Shown here: piece after piece, positions 1 through 11,748 of the stretch
How positions within the stretch are numbered: the stretch's first letter is position 1
How the letters are laid out: every line of letters begins with the position of its first letter
Origin: Dentipellis sp. KUC8613
Taxonomy: Eukaryota > Basidiomycota > Agaricomycetes > Russulales > Hericiaceae
Assembly: GCA_002286715.1 (NCBI GenBank)
Contig: NSJX01000082.1
Span: 50,515 to 86,227, forward strand
Length of the DNA: 35,713 nt
Direction: 5' to 3'
Made by a program: the position numbers and the translations under genes
The notes under the pieces: generated by a model
The model's input: only the letters and a program-made list of their open reading frames with translations
The model's database searches: none
What the model was told of the DNA's origin: nothing

Positions 1-1578
1 CGGGGAGGGCGACGGAGGGCGCGGGGAGGCGGCGGAGAGGGTGGAGAGAGTGGAGAGGGTGGAGAGGGTGCGAGCGAAGGAGGCACAGGGCGCGGGAGGG
101 CGCAAACGATGGCGGCCTGGGGTGTGAGAGGGCGCTCGTTGCGTCGTCGCACCCTCGTGCCCTCGTCGGCCCGTGCGCCCTCGCACCCTTGTCGTGCCAT
201 CGCGCTTGTGCATCCTCATTGTGCCTTCAGCTCGCCGTGCCCACACGTTCTTCTTGCGCCCTCGGCGGGCATAAGGCGCAAGCGACTGGCAGAGGGTGCG
301 GGCGGCGGGCGGATGGCGCGAGCAGCGGGCAGACGGTGCCGAGGGTGGCGAACAGGGCAACGGAGGGCGGTTGGAGGGCGCAGAGGGCAGTTAAAGAGTG
401 CGGAGGGCACGCGAACGACATGGAGGCGGAATCGAAGGCGGCCCAGGACGTGCAAGGGCAAACATGGCATGAGAGGGGGGCACGGGGCTCGAGAATGCGA
501 GCGATGGCAGCCCGAGGCGCGAGAGGACGGAGAGGGCGGCTGTGGGACGTGAGACAGCGGCGCGAGGTATCTTTGGGCAGCTGTGGGACCTGTGAGGGCG
601 GAGGGAGGATGTGGGCGTGAGACATCATGCGTGGGGCTCAAAACCACGAGCAAGGGCGGCGCAGGCGCGTGAGGGCGACCATGGGGCACAAACGAGGGCG
701 GCACGGGCGCGTGAGGGCAGCAGGGGGGTGTGAGAAGGCGGAGAGGGTGGGTGTGGGGCTCGAGAATGCAACGTCGCGCGCGCGTGCTCCTGCCATTGCA
801 CCCTCGTCGATCCGTCACGCTCTCTTCAAGCTCGCCCGTCTCTCACGCGCCATCACACCATCATCGCGCTGTCGCACAGTCGCACCTATGTACCCTCGTC
901 GTGCCTGTCTCATGCCATCGCGGTCGCGGCCACACACGTCTCGCCTGCCCCGCGTATGCCATTGTCACGTCGTCGCCGTTTCCGCGTCCATCTCACGCCA
1001 TCACTCTCTTTGCGCCCGTCTCGTGCCCGCCCCCGTCGTGCCCTCGTCACACCCTCTTCGCACCGTTGCATCCACGCGCCTTCGTTGTGCCTCACCCGAT
1101 CCTGTACATAGCTTCTCGCACCCGTGCCGAGAGTGCGCAGATGATGTGCAGATGGTGTGCGCACGGCCAAGAGGGTGCGGATGGTGGGCGTACATATGGC
1201 GGACGAGCGAACAGCAGACGAGTGGACGGCGGTCGAGCGGACGGCGGACGAGCGGATGGCGCGGAACACGCGAACGACGTGGTTGAATGGTGGGTGGACC
1301 ATGCGGAGGCTGGTGGACTGTGTAGGCAGCAGGTTGATGGTGCAGAAGGCGGGTGGAGGTTGTAGACGGCAGGTGCAGGGCGCAGATGGCTCGTGGAGGG
1401 CGCAGATGGTGCGGAGACCGAGAGGGGGGTGCGAAAAGTTGATACATGGAGAACTCCTGAGACGGCATGTGGAAGGTGTGGCGGAGGGTGGGTGAACGGC
1501 GCGGAAGGCGTACAGAGACAGCAGAGGGTGCGATGCAGTCGGCACGTCAGAGTGTGGGGAGTGTATGGCTGTAGGGAG
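1..1578. repeat. Low-complexity GC-rich block, mixed orientation
   Basis: This is a degenerate short-unit repeat built from words such as GGGCG, GCGAGA and GACGGC. It is G-rich on the plus strand at about 1-120, 270-780 and 1130-1578, and C-rich at about 120-260 and 780-1110, so parts are inverted against each other. It joins directly to the AT-rich 5' module at 1579-2276 and is probably the body of the same minus-strand Helitron-like copy, whose 3' end lies outside the window. Long ORFs run through it in several frames on both strands, as expected for stop-poor GC-rich sequence; I see no domain and no codon structure, so I call no gene. Confidence 0.7.
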
Positions 1579-1602
1579 GCGAGCCCGGGATCCCGGGCTC
1601 GC
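1579..1602. repeat. Perfect 24-bp palindrome (copy 1)
   Basis: This is a perfect inverted repeat centred on CCCGGGATCCCGGG, with half-site GCGAGCCCGGGA. A near-perfect copy sits at 19709-19732 in the equivalent place of another element. In both, the plus-strand downstream context GCGTGGTCAGTCAA is kept, and on the minus strand the palindrome lies about 35-55 nt after a splice-donor-like GGT(G/A)NGT. It could be a regulatory protein site or an RNA hairpin. Confidence 0.8.
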
Positions 1603-2276
1603 GTGGTCAGTCAATATCAAGGTGAAAGCGGGAGCAACACACCTGGATTGCCCAGCTGTCCTCGACTCACTTCTTGTTCTCTCCTTCCAGTTGAACGCAA
1701 ACTTGCATGGGTTGGGTGGACAAGAAATGTGGGGTGGAGTGCGACTCTGCGACGACATCGACAACGAAGTTCGGCAATTTCCGTGAAGTGCGTGCATAGT
1801 CTCGTTGACAGGTTGAACTGTTCTCTCCCACTAACATACAAATTCTCTAAAATAGCGAATAAATTATATTACTCAGAGAATGCAATTTAACACTCTCACA
1901 AGCGATGCGAGACATACACTTTCATTATTTGCACCAATACGCGCAGATTTCATATACAGAGTTGCTTTTGGCGACGCGACTTTGAGTTTGTGAGCGACTG
2001 TGGTGTTTAAAAAATATGATAAATTCAGGGTGTGTCTAAAGTGAAGTTCTTTATACGCAAGCCAAATTTCATTGTGTTTGAGCAAATATCAAAGCAGACA
2101 GAAAATGAACATCTTGGATAGTGAACTGTAGGTTTGAACTTGAGGCGCACAGAAGCCAAGTGTGGGAAAGCATTTCCTGTTTGTACGATTAAAATCGGAC
2201 GGCGCGACCTGCGAGTGTGTCTAATTAAAAGTGATTCATGGCTGAATCAGAAAAACTGATTCATAGCTGAATCAGA
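1579..2276 (-). mobile_element. Helitron-like element, 5' module (copy E1, partial)
   Basis: Read on the minus strand this starts with the family terminus (TTCTGATTCAGC...ATGAATCAG), doubled here at 2226-2276, followed by about 400 bp of AT-rich sequence. It then has the exon-like cassette containing GGAAATTGCCGAAC and a donor-like GGTGTGT near 1638. It aligns along its length with 19690-20406. The end 2161-2254 matters because it is the unoccupied version of the site into which the element at 17165-20376 inserted. The doubled terminus suggests one copy landed about 26 nt from the end of another. Confidence 0.75.
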
Positions 2277-2439
2277 ACTGAGGTGAGCCAGTTCCTTTTC
2301 TTGCTTGTGTTACCATTTACTTATGAATCCATAGTGATACTGCATATCTTTAGGTATATATTCAATATTAGAATAAAGTGAATGCTAGCCCCTGGCTGAA
2401 TCAGATCTGCCGCACTTGTGACGGCCCACTCCCAACTAG
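2277..2439 (+). mobile_element. Helitron-like element, 3' end only (variant B)
   Basis: This is an AT-rich tail ending in the 3' terminus of the family in plus orientation. It contains the internal inverted repeat GGCTGAATCAGA at about 2392-2404, then a hairpin at 2409-2425 (stem GCCG-CAC / GTG-A-CGGC), a 10-nt spacer, and CTAG at 2436-2439 followed by T. The left part is missing, apparently because the minus-strand copy E1 sits inside it. The same variant terminus occurs inverted at 17165-17210, where paired substitutions keep the stem (GCCA/TGGC). Confidence 0.7.
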
Positions 2440-2829
2440 TGTGACATGACTAGTGAGGAGTGGGCCGGCAAGCGGCAGGTTCTGATTCATCTAAGAACCT
2501 GGATATACAGTCATCTTGTGCTCATACACAGTTCACACATGCATTGATCAAATGTCTCTTTAGCCATTCCTACTAAACACATCTTCCTCATAGAACTTGC
2601 ATTGAACTTTTATTCAACTTGACCAATTCCAATCATTATACACATTATGCCCACTTTACATTGAGAGAAAATTATTTACTTGGAAAACAGTATGAAATGA
2701 TTGTACTACACTGGAGGGCAAGCAAGTGGGCCAGCTGACATGCAGCTTAGTGAACCCACGCATCAGAGAATGAGCAAGAAACAAATAAAAAATGAATATT
2801 AGACATCAAGGTAAAAAGAAGCAACCACA

Positions 2830-5800
2830 GCAGCAGAGCAGCAGGATCATGAAAGCAAGATGCATACATGACAGAGCAGGAGTCAAGGATAGCCAGACAT
2901 GAGATGATTGACACACAAGAAAAAGAGCACGCACAAGGGTGGAGGCACACATGGGCACAACACAATGATCGCAATGCTGTGATGAGGGCGGCACGATGGC
3001 ACACGACGGCGGCGCGAGGGGCCGCAAGCCAGCCGCTGCTAGGGCGCACAATGGCATGTGATGGCAGTGCGAGGGCACACAACAGTGAGCACGAGGAGGC
3101 TGAGAGGGCGGCATGTGGCAGTGCATCAAGGACCAGCAACACCGAGCGAGGGCCGGTGACGCCGAGTGAGGGGGAGCAATAGCGAGTACGAGGAGGTTGA
3201 GAAGGCAGCACCAGGGGGCACGGGATAGCAAGCGAGGGCGGCGCGGGGCGGCGAAGGTATGCGATGGTCACAGGCGTATGATGGCGGCGTGGGTGCGCGT
3301 CACAGCAGCGAGGGGGCACAAAATTGCCGTATTGAGGCAGTGTGGGGCGTGTTGTGTACAGTCTCGAAGCGGCAGCGTGGGGTGATGCGGTGCGAGCGAG
3401 GGCCACAGGGGCATGCGAGAAGCCAGCGTGCACTTGTGTGCGTGAAACCACCATGCTCAGGTGGTGTGGAGACAAGTGAGGCCGGTCGGGGTGCGTGAGA
3501 GGGCGGCGGGGGCAGGCGATGGCGATGTCGGGACATGCGAGGGCATCAAGGGCCCACCAGGCCGGCACATGAACACGAGGGTGGCGAGAGGCACACCAAG
3601 CTGGCGCATGGACATGCGAGGCCGGAGGAGACACGCGAGAGGTCAGCGTGGACACGTGGGCGCGAAACTGCCATGTGTGAAACGGCGAGAGGGTGAGGCG
3701 GCGCCGCCAGTTCGCGGGGCACGGGGTCCGTCAGTGGGGCGTCAGACAGTGGAGAGGCCGTCGGCAGGGCAGCAGAGAGGCGTCGGTGGGGCACCAGAGG
3801 GTGCGAGGTGCCGTCACTAGGGCGTGGGCACCGTCAATGGGGCGCGGAGCATGTCGGTGAGGCGCCAGACGGCCGTGGCACCGTTGCTAGGGCACGGGAC
3901 GCGTCAGTGGGGAGTCAGACAGCCGAAACACCGTTGGGAGGGCGGCGGAGTGCGTCGGTGGGGCACCAGAGGGCGCAGGGCGCCGTCGCTAGGGCGCAGG
4001 GTGAAGGCTGCGCGCGGGCGTGAAACGCGCGTCGTGCACCTAGAGGGCTTAGGGCGCGTGTCGTGCGCCGTTGCTAGCGCGGGCATGGCACAGCGACGGC
4101 GCGCGGGGCGGTTAGGAGGCGGGGCGAAGACTTTGAGGCACCGAGAGGGCGTACAGCGCGTGTTGTCCGCCGTTGCTAAGGCAGGCAGGGCGCCGGGATG
4201 GCCGGGGGTGGTTACGGGGCGTACTAGGCGGTGAGGATGCGCACGAGGCGACATGAGGGCGGGCGGGGCAGCAATAGCGGAAGCGCGGGACCAGGCACGC
4301 AGAGGGCGGGACCAGGCGCCAGACCGCCCACAGAGCATGAAGGCGGGATGGTGAGGGCACTGCGGGACGCGCAGACGGCGGCGTGGGGCGCAGACGGCCC
4401 CATGGGGCCCGAAGAGCGCGTGATGGGGCGCTGACAGTGCGGTGGAATGCAGAGGGCACGGCGGGGCATTGAGACGGGGCGGCGGGGCACGATACGGTAG
4501 CGTGGGTGTGCGTGGCGGCAGTGCGAGGGCGTGATAGGGCGGGGCGGGGCCGCGAGCCACGAGTGCACATGAAGGCACGTGACGGTGGTGCACGGGCGGT
4601 GCAGGCCATGCGAGGGCGGTAGCGGCGCGGGAGAGGATGGGGTGGGCGCGAACGCGCGATATGGAGGCGCACAGGCGTGTAGCAGCGACGCAGGGGCGGT
4701 GAGCGGCAGCGTGAGGGCGGTGCAGGTGTGGGACGGGGTGGCTGAGACACGGGACAGGGCAGCGGAGGCGCAGGACAGGATGGCGCAGGCACTGGGGCAC
4801 AAAACAGCAGTGTACGTGTGCAAATCGGCCATGCACGGGCATGGAACACGCGTTCTGCGCCGTTGCTAAGGCGCACAGGGCGGAGTGACAACGCACGGGG
4901 CGGTTACGAGGCAGCGCAAAGACAGCGGCGGCAAACAGGGGCGAGATACGGTGTGCGGGGCGGGAGACGGCGAGCGGGGGCGGGATACTGCGGGCGAGGG
5001 CGCGACATGGGGTGAGCGGGCGCGAGATACGGCGTGCGCGGGCGAGATACGGCGCCAGCAGGCGTGATGCGGCGACGCAGGGCCACGAGAAGGTGTGCAG
5101 GGCGGGATATGGCGAGCGGGGCGGGAGATGGCGAGCAGGGCAGGAGACGGCGTGTGGGAGCGGGATACGGCATGCGAGCGGCGGCGAGGTGTGCGACGGC
5201 GGCGAGGTGTGCGACGGCGGCACGACGGTATGCGACAGGCGTCCGAGAGGATGCAACGGTGGCACGGGGCACATGGCGACGGTGGCGCGAGGGGCGTGTG
5301 ACAGCAGCGCAACGGCGGCATGGGGCGCGATGCGCGAGGATGGCGACGCGGGGCCAGACGAGGGTGGCACAGGGCACGTGGCGACGCAAGCACGTCGGGC
5401 GGCAGTGCACGAGGGCGAGCGCTGGGGCGCGCGAGGGCGGCACGCGAAGGCGGGTGACAGCAGCGGCACAGGACACACGACGGCAGCGCGGGGCCTGTGG
5501 GGCGGTGAAGCGACGTCGGAGGGGCGCCAGAGGCCCGAGACGCCGTGACTAGGGCGCAAGGCACGTTGGTGGGGCGCGAGGGATGGGGCGTGCCCCCACA
5601 GGGCGCGACACACGCGACGGCGGCGGTGCGGTGCGCGGCACGGTCCCACAGGGCGCGAGTCGACATGGTGGGGCACGAGAGTGCAAGCGAGGGCGAGCGA
5701 AAGTGCTCGGCGACAGCACGAGGGCACCTGGTGGCAGCACTCGATAGCGCCGCTAGGGCGTGAGGATGAGTGAGGAGGGCCCGTGAGGGCGAGCGTGTGA

Positions 5801-6340
5801 CGCAAGAGAGGGAGGGGCAGTGTGCGGACACACAAAGGCGGCAGGGGTGGAGAGGGAGGCGCGCGCGCGCGAGGGCGTGAGAGGGCGACGGGGGGCATGG
5901 CATGGCCACAAGCGGGCCCTGCGCGCGCGCGAGGGCGTGGCACGGCTGCGGAGAGGCAGCGTGCGCGCGCGCGAGGCCAGCGGCGGCTTGCGAGGGCGGT
6001 GCGGGCGTGCGAGATGGCGTAGCGGACACGCGCGGGTGCAGAGGGGCGGCATGCAAGGCGGCGGGGGCGCGAGAGATGGCGACGAGGGGTGTGTGACAGC
6101 TGAGGATGGGCGGCGTGCGGGGGCGCGAGGCCAGCGGCGGCTCGCGAGGGCGGTGGGGCGCGCGAGATGGCGTGGCGGACACGCGGATGCGACACGGCGA
6201 CGGGGGGCGTGGACCGGCTGCGGATGGGCGATGTGCGGGCGCGTGAGGCCGGCGGCGGCTCATGAGGGCGGTGGGGCGCGAGAGGAGGTGGCGGGCATGA
6301 GAGGGCAGCAGAGGTGCGAGGTGGAGGGGTGGGAGAGCAA
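2830..6340. repeat. Strand-asymmetric low-complexity block of E2
   Basis: About 3.5 kb is strongly G-over-C on the plus strand, made of degenerate 10-16 bp units such as GGGCGCGAGAGGGCGGC and GCGAGATACGGC. The left end (2830-3200) is AT-diluted and CpG-poor, the rest CpG-rich. Minus-strand ORFs of up to 763 codons run across it but encode only shuffled Pro/Ala/Arg/Ser/His/Cys. Several frames are open at once and no frame keeps a composition distinct from its neighbours. I treat these ORFs as non-coding. The block ends at an A-rich stretch and a splice-donor-like ACTTACC on plus. Confidence 0.8.
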
Positions 6341-6367
6341 AAAAAAGGAAAGAAAAAAGACGCAAGG

Positions 6368-6420
6368 ACTTACCAAGTCCCGGTAGATCCGCCCTTCTCA
6401 TCCATCATCGCATGTTTGAA
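6368..6420 (-). other. Exon-like cassette with splice donor (E2)
   Basis: On the minus strand ATGGATGAGAAGGG lies 32 nt upstream of a donor TTG|GTAAGTCC (GT at 6373-6372). The same ATGGAT-to-GT distance of 32 nt recurs at 15613-15582 and 15034-15003 in another element. Frame-shifted reading gives related peptides in all three: WMRRADLPGLGK here, RWIGEADWPGIGK and RWMREGYRQGIGK there. It is followed by a pyrimidine-rich tract, as in an intron start. This may be a transcribed leader exon or a captured gene fragment; I see no homology I can name. Confidence 0.45.
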
Positions 6421-6423
6421 CGG

Positions 6424-6446
6424 GCGTGTGTGCATGCGTGCGTGCA

Positions 6447-6501
<55 letters not shown>

Positions 6502-6531
6502 ATGCGTGCGTGTGTGCGTGTGTGTGTGTGG
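6424..6531. repeat. TGCG/TG microsatellite
   Basis: A run of TGCG tetranucleotides is followed by TG dinucleotides. Shorter TG tracts occupy the same relative position, just outside the exon-like cassette, at 15061-15081 and 15640-15675. The position is therefore ancestral to the element family and the tract has expanded here. Confidence 0.9.
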
Positions 6532-7139
6532 TGGTGAGCAGGCGCGTCAAGGCGCGTCTCTGCGACGAAGTCCGAGTCCGGCAATTGCCACGAGGCGCAA
6601 GCACTCTCTCGTCGGCGAATCGAATCGCTCTCTCAAGTCGCCATAAATTCTCTAAATTCATGAAAGAAATAGGGCATACAGAAAGTATAATTTATAGGTA
6701 CTGCTAATGGTGCGAAACAATTCTGATTCATCTATGAATCAGTTCTAATAATGGGGTGAGCCACTAAAACTCGGGGAACTTTCAATTCTCAACTTCGGGA
6801 AGTTTGTTCCCACGGATTTCAGCCACATTGGTTCAAGACACTTCTCTTTTAGTTTTTGTACAGCTCAATTCATCCTCTATCAATCTGAAATTCTGACAAC
6901 ACGTACAAAATTAGTATATACGCCTGTCATAAAAATTTGAAAACAAACACATCTCTACATCGCTCAGAAATCGGAAGTCGCGCCGTGTTTTAGAGGGTCA
7001 GTTTGGAAGATGTACCATTGTCGATGCAAGAGGCGATGAACACGCTGGAAAATATTTCCAAGAGCGTATTATGTATCATTGCGGCTGCACAAATTTAGTT
7101 GAGACTTTAGACAATTTATTCGGCTTTCAAAGAGGCTGT

Positions 7140-7392
7140 CTTTGCGCGAACGCTGAGTTGAGGAGCCGTGCGCGGGAATTGCCGAGAGTCTTTGTGGCTT
7201 TGGCGACGCGCCAGCTCATCACTCGACTCTCGTCGTCATCGCCATCGCTATCCTCAATGCACTCACACTCGCGCCCGCTCTCGCACACGCACTCGCGCCA
7301 CGTGAAGCCCTCGAAGTACTGGACTTTCAAACCAAGATGGAGGCACGTAGGAGTCCGAGGGGCAGAACGATGCGAAGTCACAGTAGGTAAGT
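7140..7392 (+). other. Exon-like cassette with splice donor (E3, first copy)
   Basis: In the plus direction a frame reads ARELPRVFVALAT, then a Ser/His-rich stretch, then KPRWRHVGVRGAERCEVTVGK across the donor GTAG|GTAAGTTTTTTTT (GT at 7387). The RELP[KR] block is repeated in the equivalent minus-strand cassettes near 15750 (RELPKVVVL) and 19930 (RELPKLVIVA). This conservation of peptide and donor together is the best sign that the elements carry a real exon, either their own or captured. I do not recognise the protein. Confidence 0.5.
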
Positions 7393-7399
7393 TTTTTTT

Positions 7400-9930
7400 G
7401 CTCCCTGCCATGTTGCCCCGCCATCCTGTCGCCTGCAGCCCTCGTTCGAGCCCCTGCCGTCTTCGCCCCCGCCGCGCCATCTGCGCACTACTACGCCTCC
7501 TTTGGGCCCCCCGCTGCCGTCTTGCGCCCTCCGCCGCCTCATCACGCCCTCAGCCGTCCTTTCCGCGCCTTTCCGCGCCTCGACGCGCCCTCGATGCCAC
7601 CTCTGCCGCCTCCACGCGCCGTCGACACGCCCTACGTGCCGTCGAACCCCCCTCCGCGCCCTCGACGCGCCCTCGACGCCCTCTCCGCCGCCTTCACGCG
7701 CTGTACACGCTGTACGCGCCCTCCACGCGCTGTACGCGTCCTTTCCGCCCTCTCCGCCACCTCCTCAGGCCGTTCGTGCCCTCCCCGCTGCCTCCGCCGC
7801 CCTCTCCGCCGCCTCTGCCGCCTCGACGCGCCGTACGCGCCCTCGATGCCCTCTCCGCCGCCTCCTCGCGCTTTCGACGCTCTGTACACGCCCTCGACGC
7901 GCCGCACGCGCTGTCTTTGCGGCCTCCGCAGCCCCCGACCGCCCTGTCCGCCGCCTCCGCGCGCCGCACGCGCTCTCCACGCGCCCTTCGCGCCCTCCAC
8001 GCACTGTGCACGCCGTCGACGCGGCGCACGCGGTCCTGTTGCCGCTCTCTCGCCCCCCAGCATGCCTCACTGCTGTCTTCGCGCGCCCACCGCCGCCCTC
8101 GCTTGTCTACCGCCGCCCTCGCTTGTCCACCGTCGCCCTCGCTTGTCCACCGTCGCCCTCAGGCGCTTGTCGTCGCCCTCGCTCGCATTCTCGAGCCCCA
8201 GACCCCCTCGTTCGTCCCACTGCCGCCGTCCGCCGTCCTCGCTCGCCCACCGCCGCCGCCTCCCGCCCCAGGGCGTCTCACCGCCGCTGTCGCCGCCCTC
8301 GTTCGCCCACCTCCGTCCTAGTTCGCCCACTACCGCCCTCGCCGTCGTCGTCTGCCCACCGCCGTCGTCGTTCACCCACCGCCGTCGTCGTGCGCCCGTG
8401 GCGCCTCCGCCACCCTCCTGATGTCCTCACCGGCCACGCGTTTCGACGCGCAGGGACTCCGCTGGCATTCCACACCCGCGCGGGTCCGTTTCGCGCGCCG
8501 GCGTGCCCCCACCGCTCTCTCCTGCGCCTCTGCCGCCCTCCTGCGCCCCCACCGGCCACGCGTTTTTCCGCGCAGCCACTCCGCCGCTGTTGCACCCTCG
8601 CGCGCAGTCCTTTTGCACCCCATGGCTGCCGTCTCGTGGTCCGCGCCGCCATCACGCATTGCAGGGGCGCTGTCTCACGCTGTGCGGCACCGTTCCGCGG
8701 CTCATGACCCTGCGTCGCCATCTCAACCCCCCCATCTACGCCGCTGCGCGCTCTTTCAGCTCGTGCTGCCGCCAGGCTCTTGCGCCGCCGTCACCACTCC
8801 GCACTCACGCCCGCACCCGCATACGCACTGCCATGACCTCAAATCCCCAAAGAGCCACACCTACAAGCCAAGACGGAGGCGTGTAGGAGGGGTTAATGGG
8901 CAGATCAGCACAAGGGGGTCTTTGTAGGTAAGTTTGTTTTTGCTTCTGTGTTGTTTTGCCCCACCGCACTCTCGCACCCGCCCACTCTCGCGCGTGTCAC
9001 CCACCCTTGCCCCCCACCATCTCGTCCCCACACGGTCCTCTTGACGCTCGAGCATCCTCTCCCCGTCCTCTCCGTCGCCCGCCGCTCTCGCTCGAACCCT
9101 CGCACACGCCACCCGGCTCGCATTTCTCACCACCTCGCGTGCCCAAGCAACGGCGCAATCTCGCCGCCCTGCACGCCTGCGCGCCGCCTTGCACGCCCCA
9201 TCGACGGCACAGGACGGTTCTCGCCATCCCACTCTCACACTCATTGCCCCGCTCGCCCTCATGTTGCCTCGCGCGCCCCGTGATCACACCGTGCACTGTT
9301 GCCCCGCCCCGTAACCACCCCGTAAGCCGTTGCTGCGCTCTGCCCGCCTCAGCAACGGCGCCTGACGCGCACCTCGCATCATCCCGGCGCTTCGAACGCT
9401 GTCGCCACCCCCCCGTAACCGCCACGCGCGCCTCAGCAACGGCGCACGACATGCGCTCCATGCCCTCTTGATGCCTCACACGTCTTCGCGCCGCCCCATA
9501 ACCGCCCTGTGCGTCGTCGCTGTGCCCTGCGCACCTTAGCAGCGGCGCAGGACGTGCGTTCCACGCCCGCGCGCGGCCATTTCGCGCCCCAAGTGCCCGT
9601 GCCGCCCAGTCTAGTGTCTATTCCGCCCAGTCTAGTGCCCATGCCGCCCTTTCCTGTGCCTCCACCGCCCTGTCCTGCACCTGCACTGCCCTCACATGCC
9701 GCTTGCTGCCGCCGCGCTGCTGCTACATGCCTGCGCGCCCTCGTTTCGCGTGCTTGCGCCTACCCCATCCTCTCCCGCACCGCCACTGCCCTCGCATGGC
9801 CCCCACCGCCCGCGCGCCGCCGTCACACGCCTTCGCGTGCCACTCGTTGCTCGCGGCCACGCCCTGCCCTATCACGCCCTCGTGCTGCCGCCACGCGCGC
9901 CCACGCGACTGTATCGCGCCCTAACGTGTA
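7400..9930. repeat. Strand-asymmetric low-complexity block of E3
   Basis: C-rich on plus (GCCGCC, CGCCCTCG, CCACCGCCGTCGTC units), the mirror image of the G-rich blocks in the minus-strand copies. So the C-rich strand always follows the element's own direction. At 8850-8940 the block is broken by a second, diverged copy of the exon-like cassette (AAGCCAAGACGGAGGCGTG...GTAGGTAAGT, donor GT at 8928). Overlapping ORFs of 300-416 codons exist in at least three frames at once; I treat them as compositional. Confidence 0.8.
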
Positions 9931-10687
9931 TTATTATCATTACAATGCAAGTACTTGTGATATTGAAGCCAACAAAGTTTCAATAACTGCAGGACTCCTA
10001 GTGACAATGTACAAGCCTGATAATGTCTATACTGTGTGATCTATAGGAAGGAGAAATGGATATGATAGTATATCTGCCTAGTAGGATTATCTGGTCTATA
10101 GACTGCTCTATAGTATTTCTAAGTCTCTCAAATCTATAACTGTTTCACTTTGAGAGATATGGTCAATCAAGGGGATCATGATGACAACATCACTAAGGGT
10201 AAATGTTCTGATGTAAATTGAATAACTGGAAGATATACATCATGCAAAATCATACAAAGAATTGGATAATAATTGAATATGTGAAATTATGTAATACTTT
10301 AAAACCAAGATATAACCACCCTCAAAGATGAATCAGACCCTGCCGCTTGCCGGCCCACTCCTCACTAGTTCCGAGCATTATCCGCTCCAAAATCCGCTGA
10401 TTCTGCAAATGAAGTATCTTTCCGCGACGCGACTTCGACTTTGAGAGCGACTGCATCCTTCAAAAATTATGGAAATTTCAGGGTGCATGTATAGCACAAT
10501 TTACCATATGCATGCCAAGTTTCAACCAAATAAAGCAAGAAATGGAGCATACACAAAATGAACAAGTTACAAAGTGAATGAATGTGGCTGAAGTCGTGGG
10601 AACTAACTTCCTGAAGTTGTCATTTTGAAGTCTGCGGATTCTGGTGGGCTCACCCATTATTAGAACTGATTCATAGATGAATCAGAA

Positions 10688-11748
10688 CGCGGTGCCGCGC
10701 GATGACGGTGGGGCGGGGCATGAAAGAGGGCGTGATGGGACACGAGATGGCGCGGCGTGAGATGGTCCATCGGCACGGTGGGAAGGCGGCAGGGTGGAGC
10801 ATGCATGCGGGTGGTGTTGGGCTTCTGGATGCGAAACAGCGGAGGGCGGGCACGAAGCCATCATGCTGCAGCGGGGCGGGGATGAGTGAGGCTGCTTGAG
10901 GCACGTTGCATGCAAAAATAGTGGCATGCGTGCTCGGAATGGGGTGTGGGGGCAGGGCGTGTGGCGGAGCGTGCAGGGTGGGCTTGTGAGTGCAAAACAG
11001 CGGCACGCAAGTCGAAACTGTCAAGACAGCAGCGACGCTAGAGCGTGCACGCAAGGAGGGAGGGCTGGAAGGAGACGGGGGAAAATGAGAAAAAGAAGAC
11101 TTACCTATGAAAACACCTCGAAACCCCCCGTTTGCACCATCTCCTCCGCTTGAATATGTAGGCTTGAGGGCAATGAAGGGGTCCGGAGGGTGTGCGAGAG
11201 TGTGTATGCGTAGATTGAGGCATTGGGGATGGGGATGAGATGGAAGGGGAGTGAAGCGAGTCATGAGTTGGCAGCAACGACGCTTCTCGGCAATTGCCGG
11301 GCATGGCTTGGCGTAGCGACCGCACGAAGACAGGCTCTCTGAGAGCCTAATAAAATCTTTAGAATCGCAAATAAATTTGTGCTTATTTGAATATGCTTTG
11401 AAACCACATGTGAATATTTATAAATACACTGCAGAGCTCTTTCTGTTGGTATGATCACATCTTTTAATCTGATACTCTTCCGCACAGTGCGACTTCCGAG
11501 CTGTGAGTGATGCAGACCTGCAAATATTCTGATATATTTATGAACTACTTATGTACCATCAATGCAAGTATAGTGAGAATTTCAGCCTGATTGAAGATGA
11601 ATACAATGGTACACAAAATATATATGAGATCTTGTGAACCAGTGTGGCTGAAAGCGTGGGAACTAACTACCTAAAGTTGCGAATTGAAAGTGCTGCGAGT
11701 TTTAGTGGCTCACCCCATTATTAGAACTGATTCATAGATGAATCAGAA
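10688..11748 (-). mobile_element. Helitron-like element E6, 5' part
   Basis: The minus-strand copy has its 5' terminus at 11748 (TTCTGATTCATCTATG), a 5' module (about 11360-11748), an exon-like cassette with donor at 11104-11103 (ATAG|GTAAGTCTTC), then a short G-rich block (10690-11085). At 10687 it is cut by the insertion of E2. Across E2 the sequence at 2440-2449 (TGTGACATGA) reads on as the same kind of G-rich repeat, so E6 is probably the host of E2. Its 3' end is not in evidence. The subterminal region matches the start of E3 very closely after inversion. Confidence 0.65.

Larger units (their letters stand above)
6722..10368 (+). mobile_element. Helitron-like element E3, complete, nested in E2
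   Basis: This complete 3.65 kb copy is in plus orientation, opposite to the others. The 5' terminus is TTCTGATTCATCTATGAATC (start 6721 or 6722). The 3' end has inverted GATGAATCAGA at 10328-10338, hairpin GCCG-CTTGC-CGGC at 10342-10354, a 10-nt spacer and CTAG at 10365-10368. Left flank GAAACAA and right flank TTCCGAGC rejoin to a continuous 5' module of E2 by comparison with 20030-20110, with no target duplication and an A|T site. Interior: AT-rich 5' module to about 7080, exon-like cassette to donor at 7387, C-rich block, a second cassette with donor at 8928, more C-rich block to 9930, and an AT-rich 3' module. No transposase or helicase gene is visible, so it is non-autonomous. Confidence 0.8.
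2450..10687 (-). mobile_element. Helitron-like element E2, interrupted by E3
   Basis: The minus-strand element has its 5' terminus at 10687 (TTCTGATTCATCTATG) and its 3' terminus at 2450 (hairpin GCCG-CTTGC-CGGC, 10-nt spacer, CTAG). It is about 4.6 kb without the nested copy at 6722-10368. Parts from 3' to 5' are an AT-rich 3' module (2454-2830), a G-rich block on plus (2830-6340), an exon-like cassette with donor at 6373, a TGCG microsatellite, and a 5' module split between 6540-6721 and 10369-10687. Outer flanks have no target duplication. The 5' flank reads G rather than the A seen in cleaner copies, so that boundary may be off by one or two bases. Confidence 0.7.

Noticed and set aside
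3904..6195. 763-codon minus-strand ORF and many similar long ORFs in 1-6.4, 7.0-9.9, 13.2-15.8 and 17.7-19.7 kb
   Set aside because: Composition artefacts of stop-poor GC-rich repeats: several frames are open at once on both strands, the proteins are shuffled Pro/Ala/Arg/Ser/His, and no domain or consistent codon pattern is visible.
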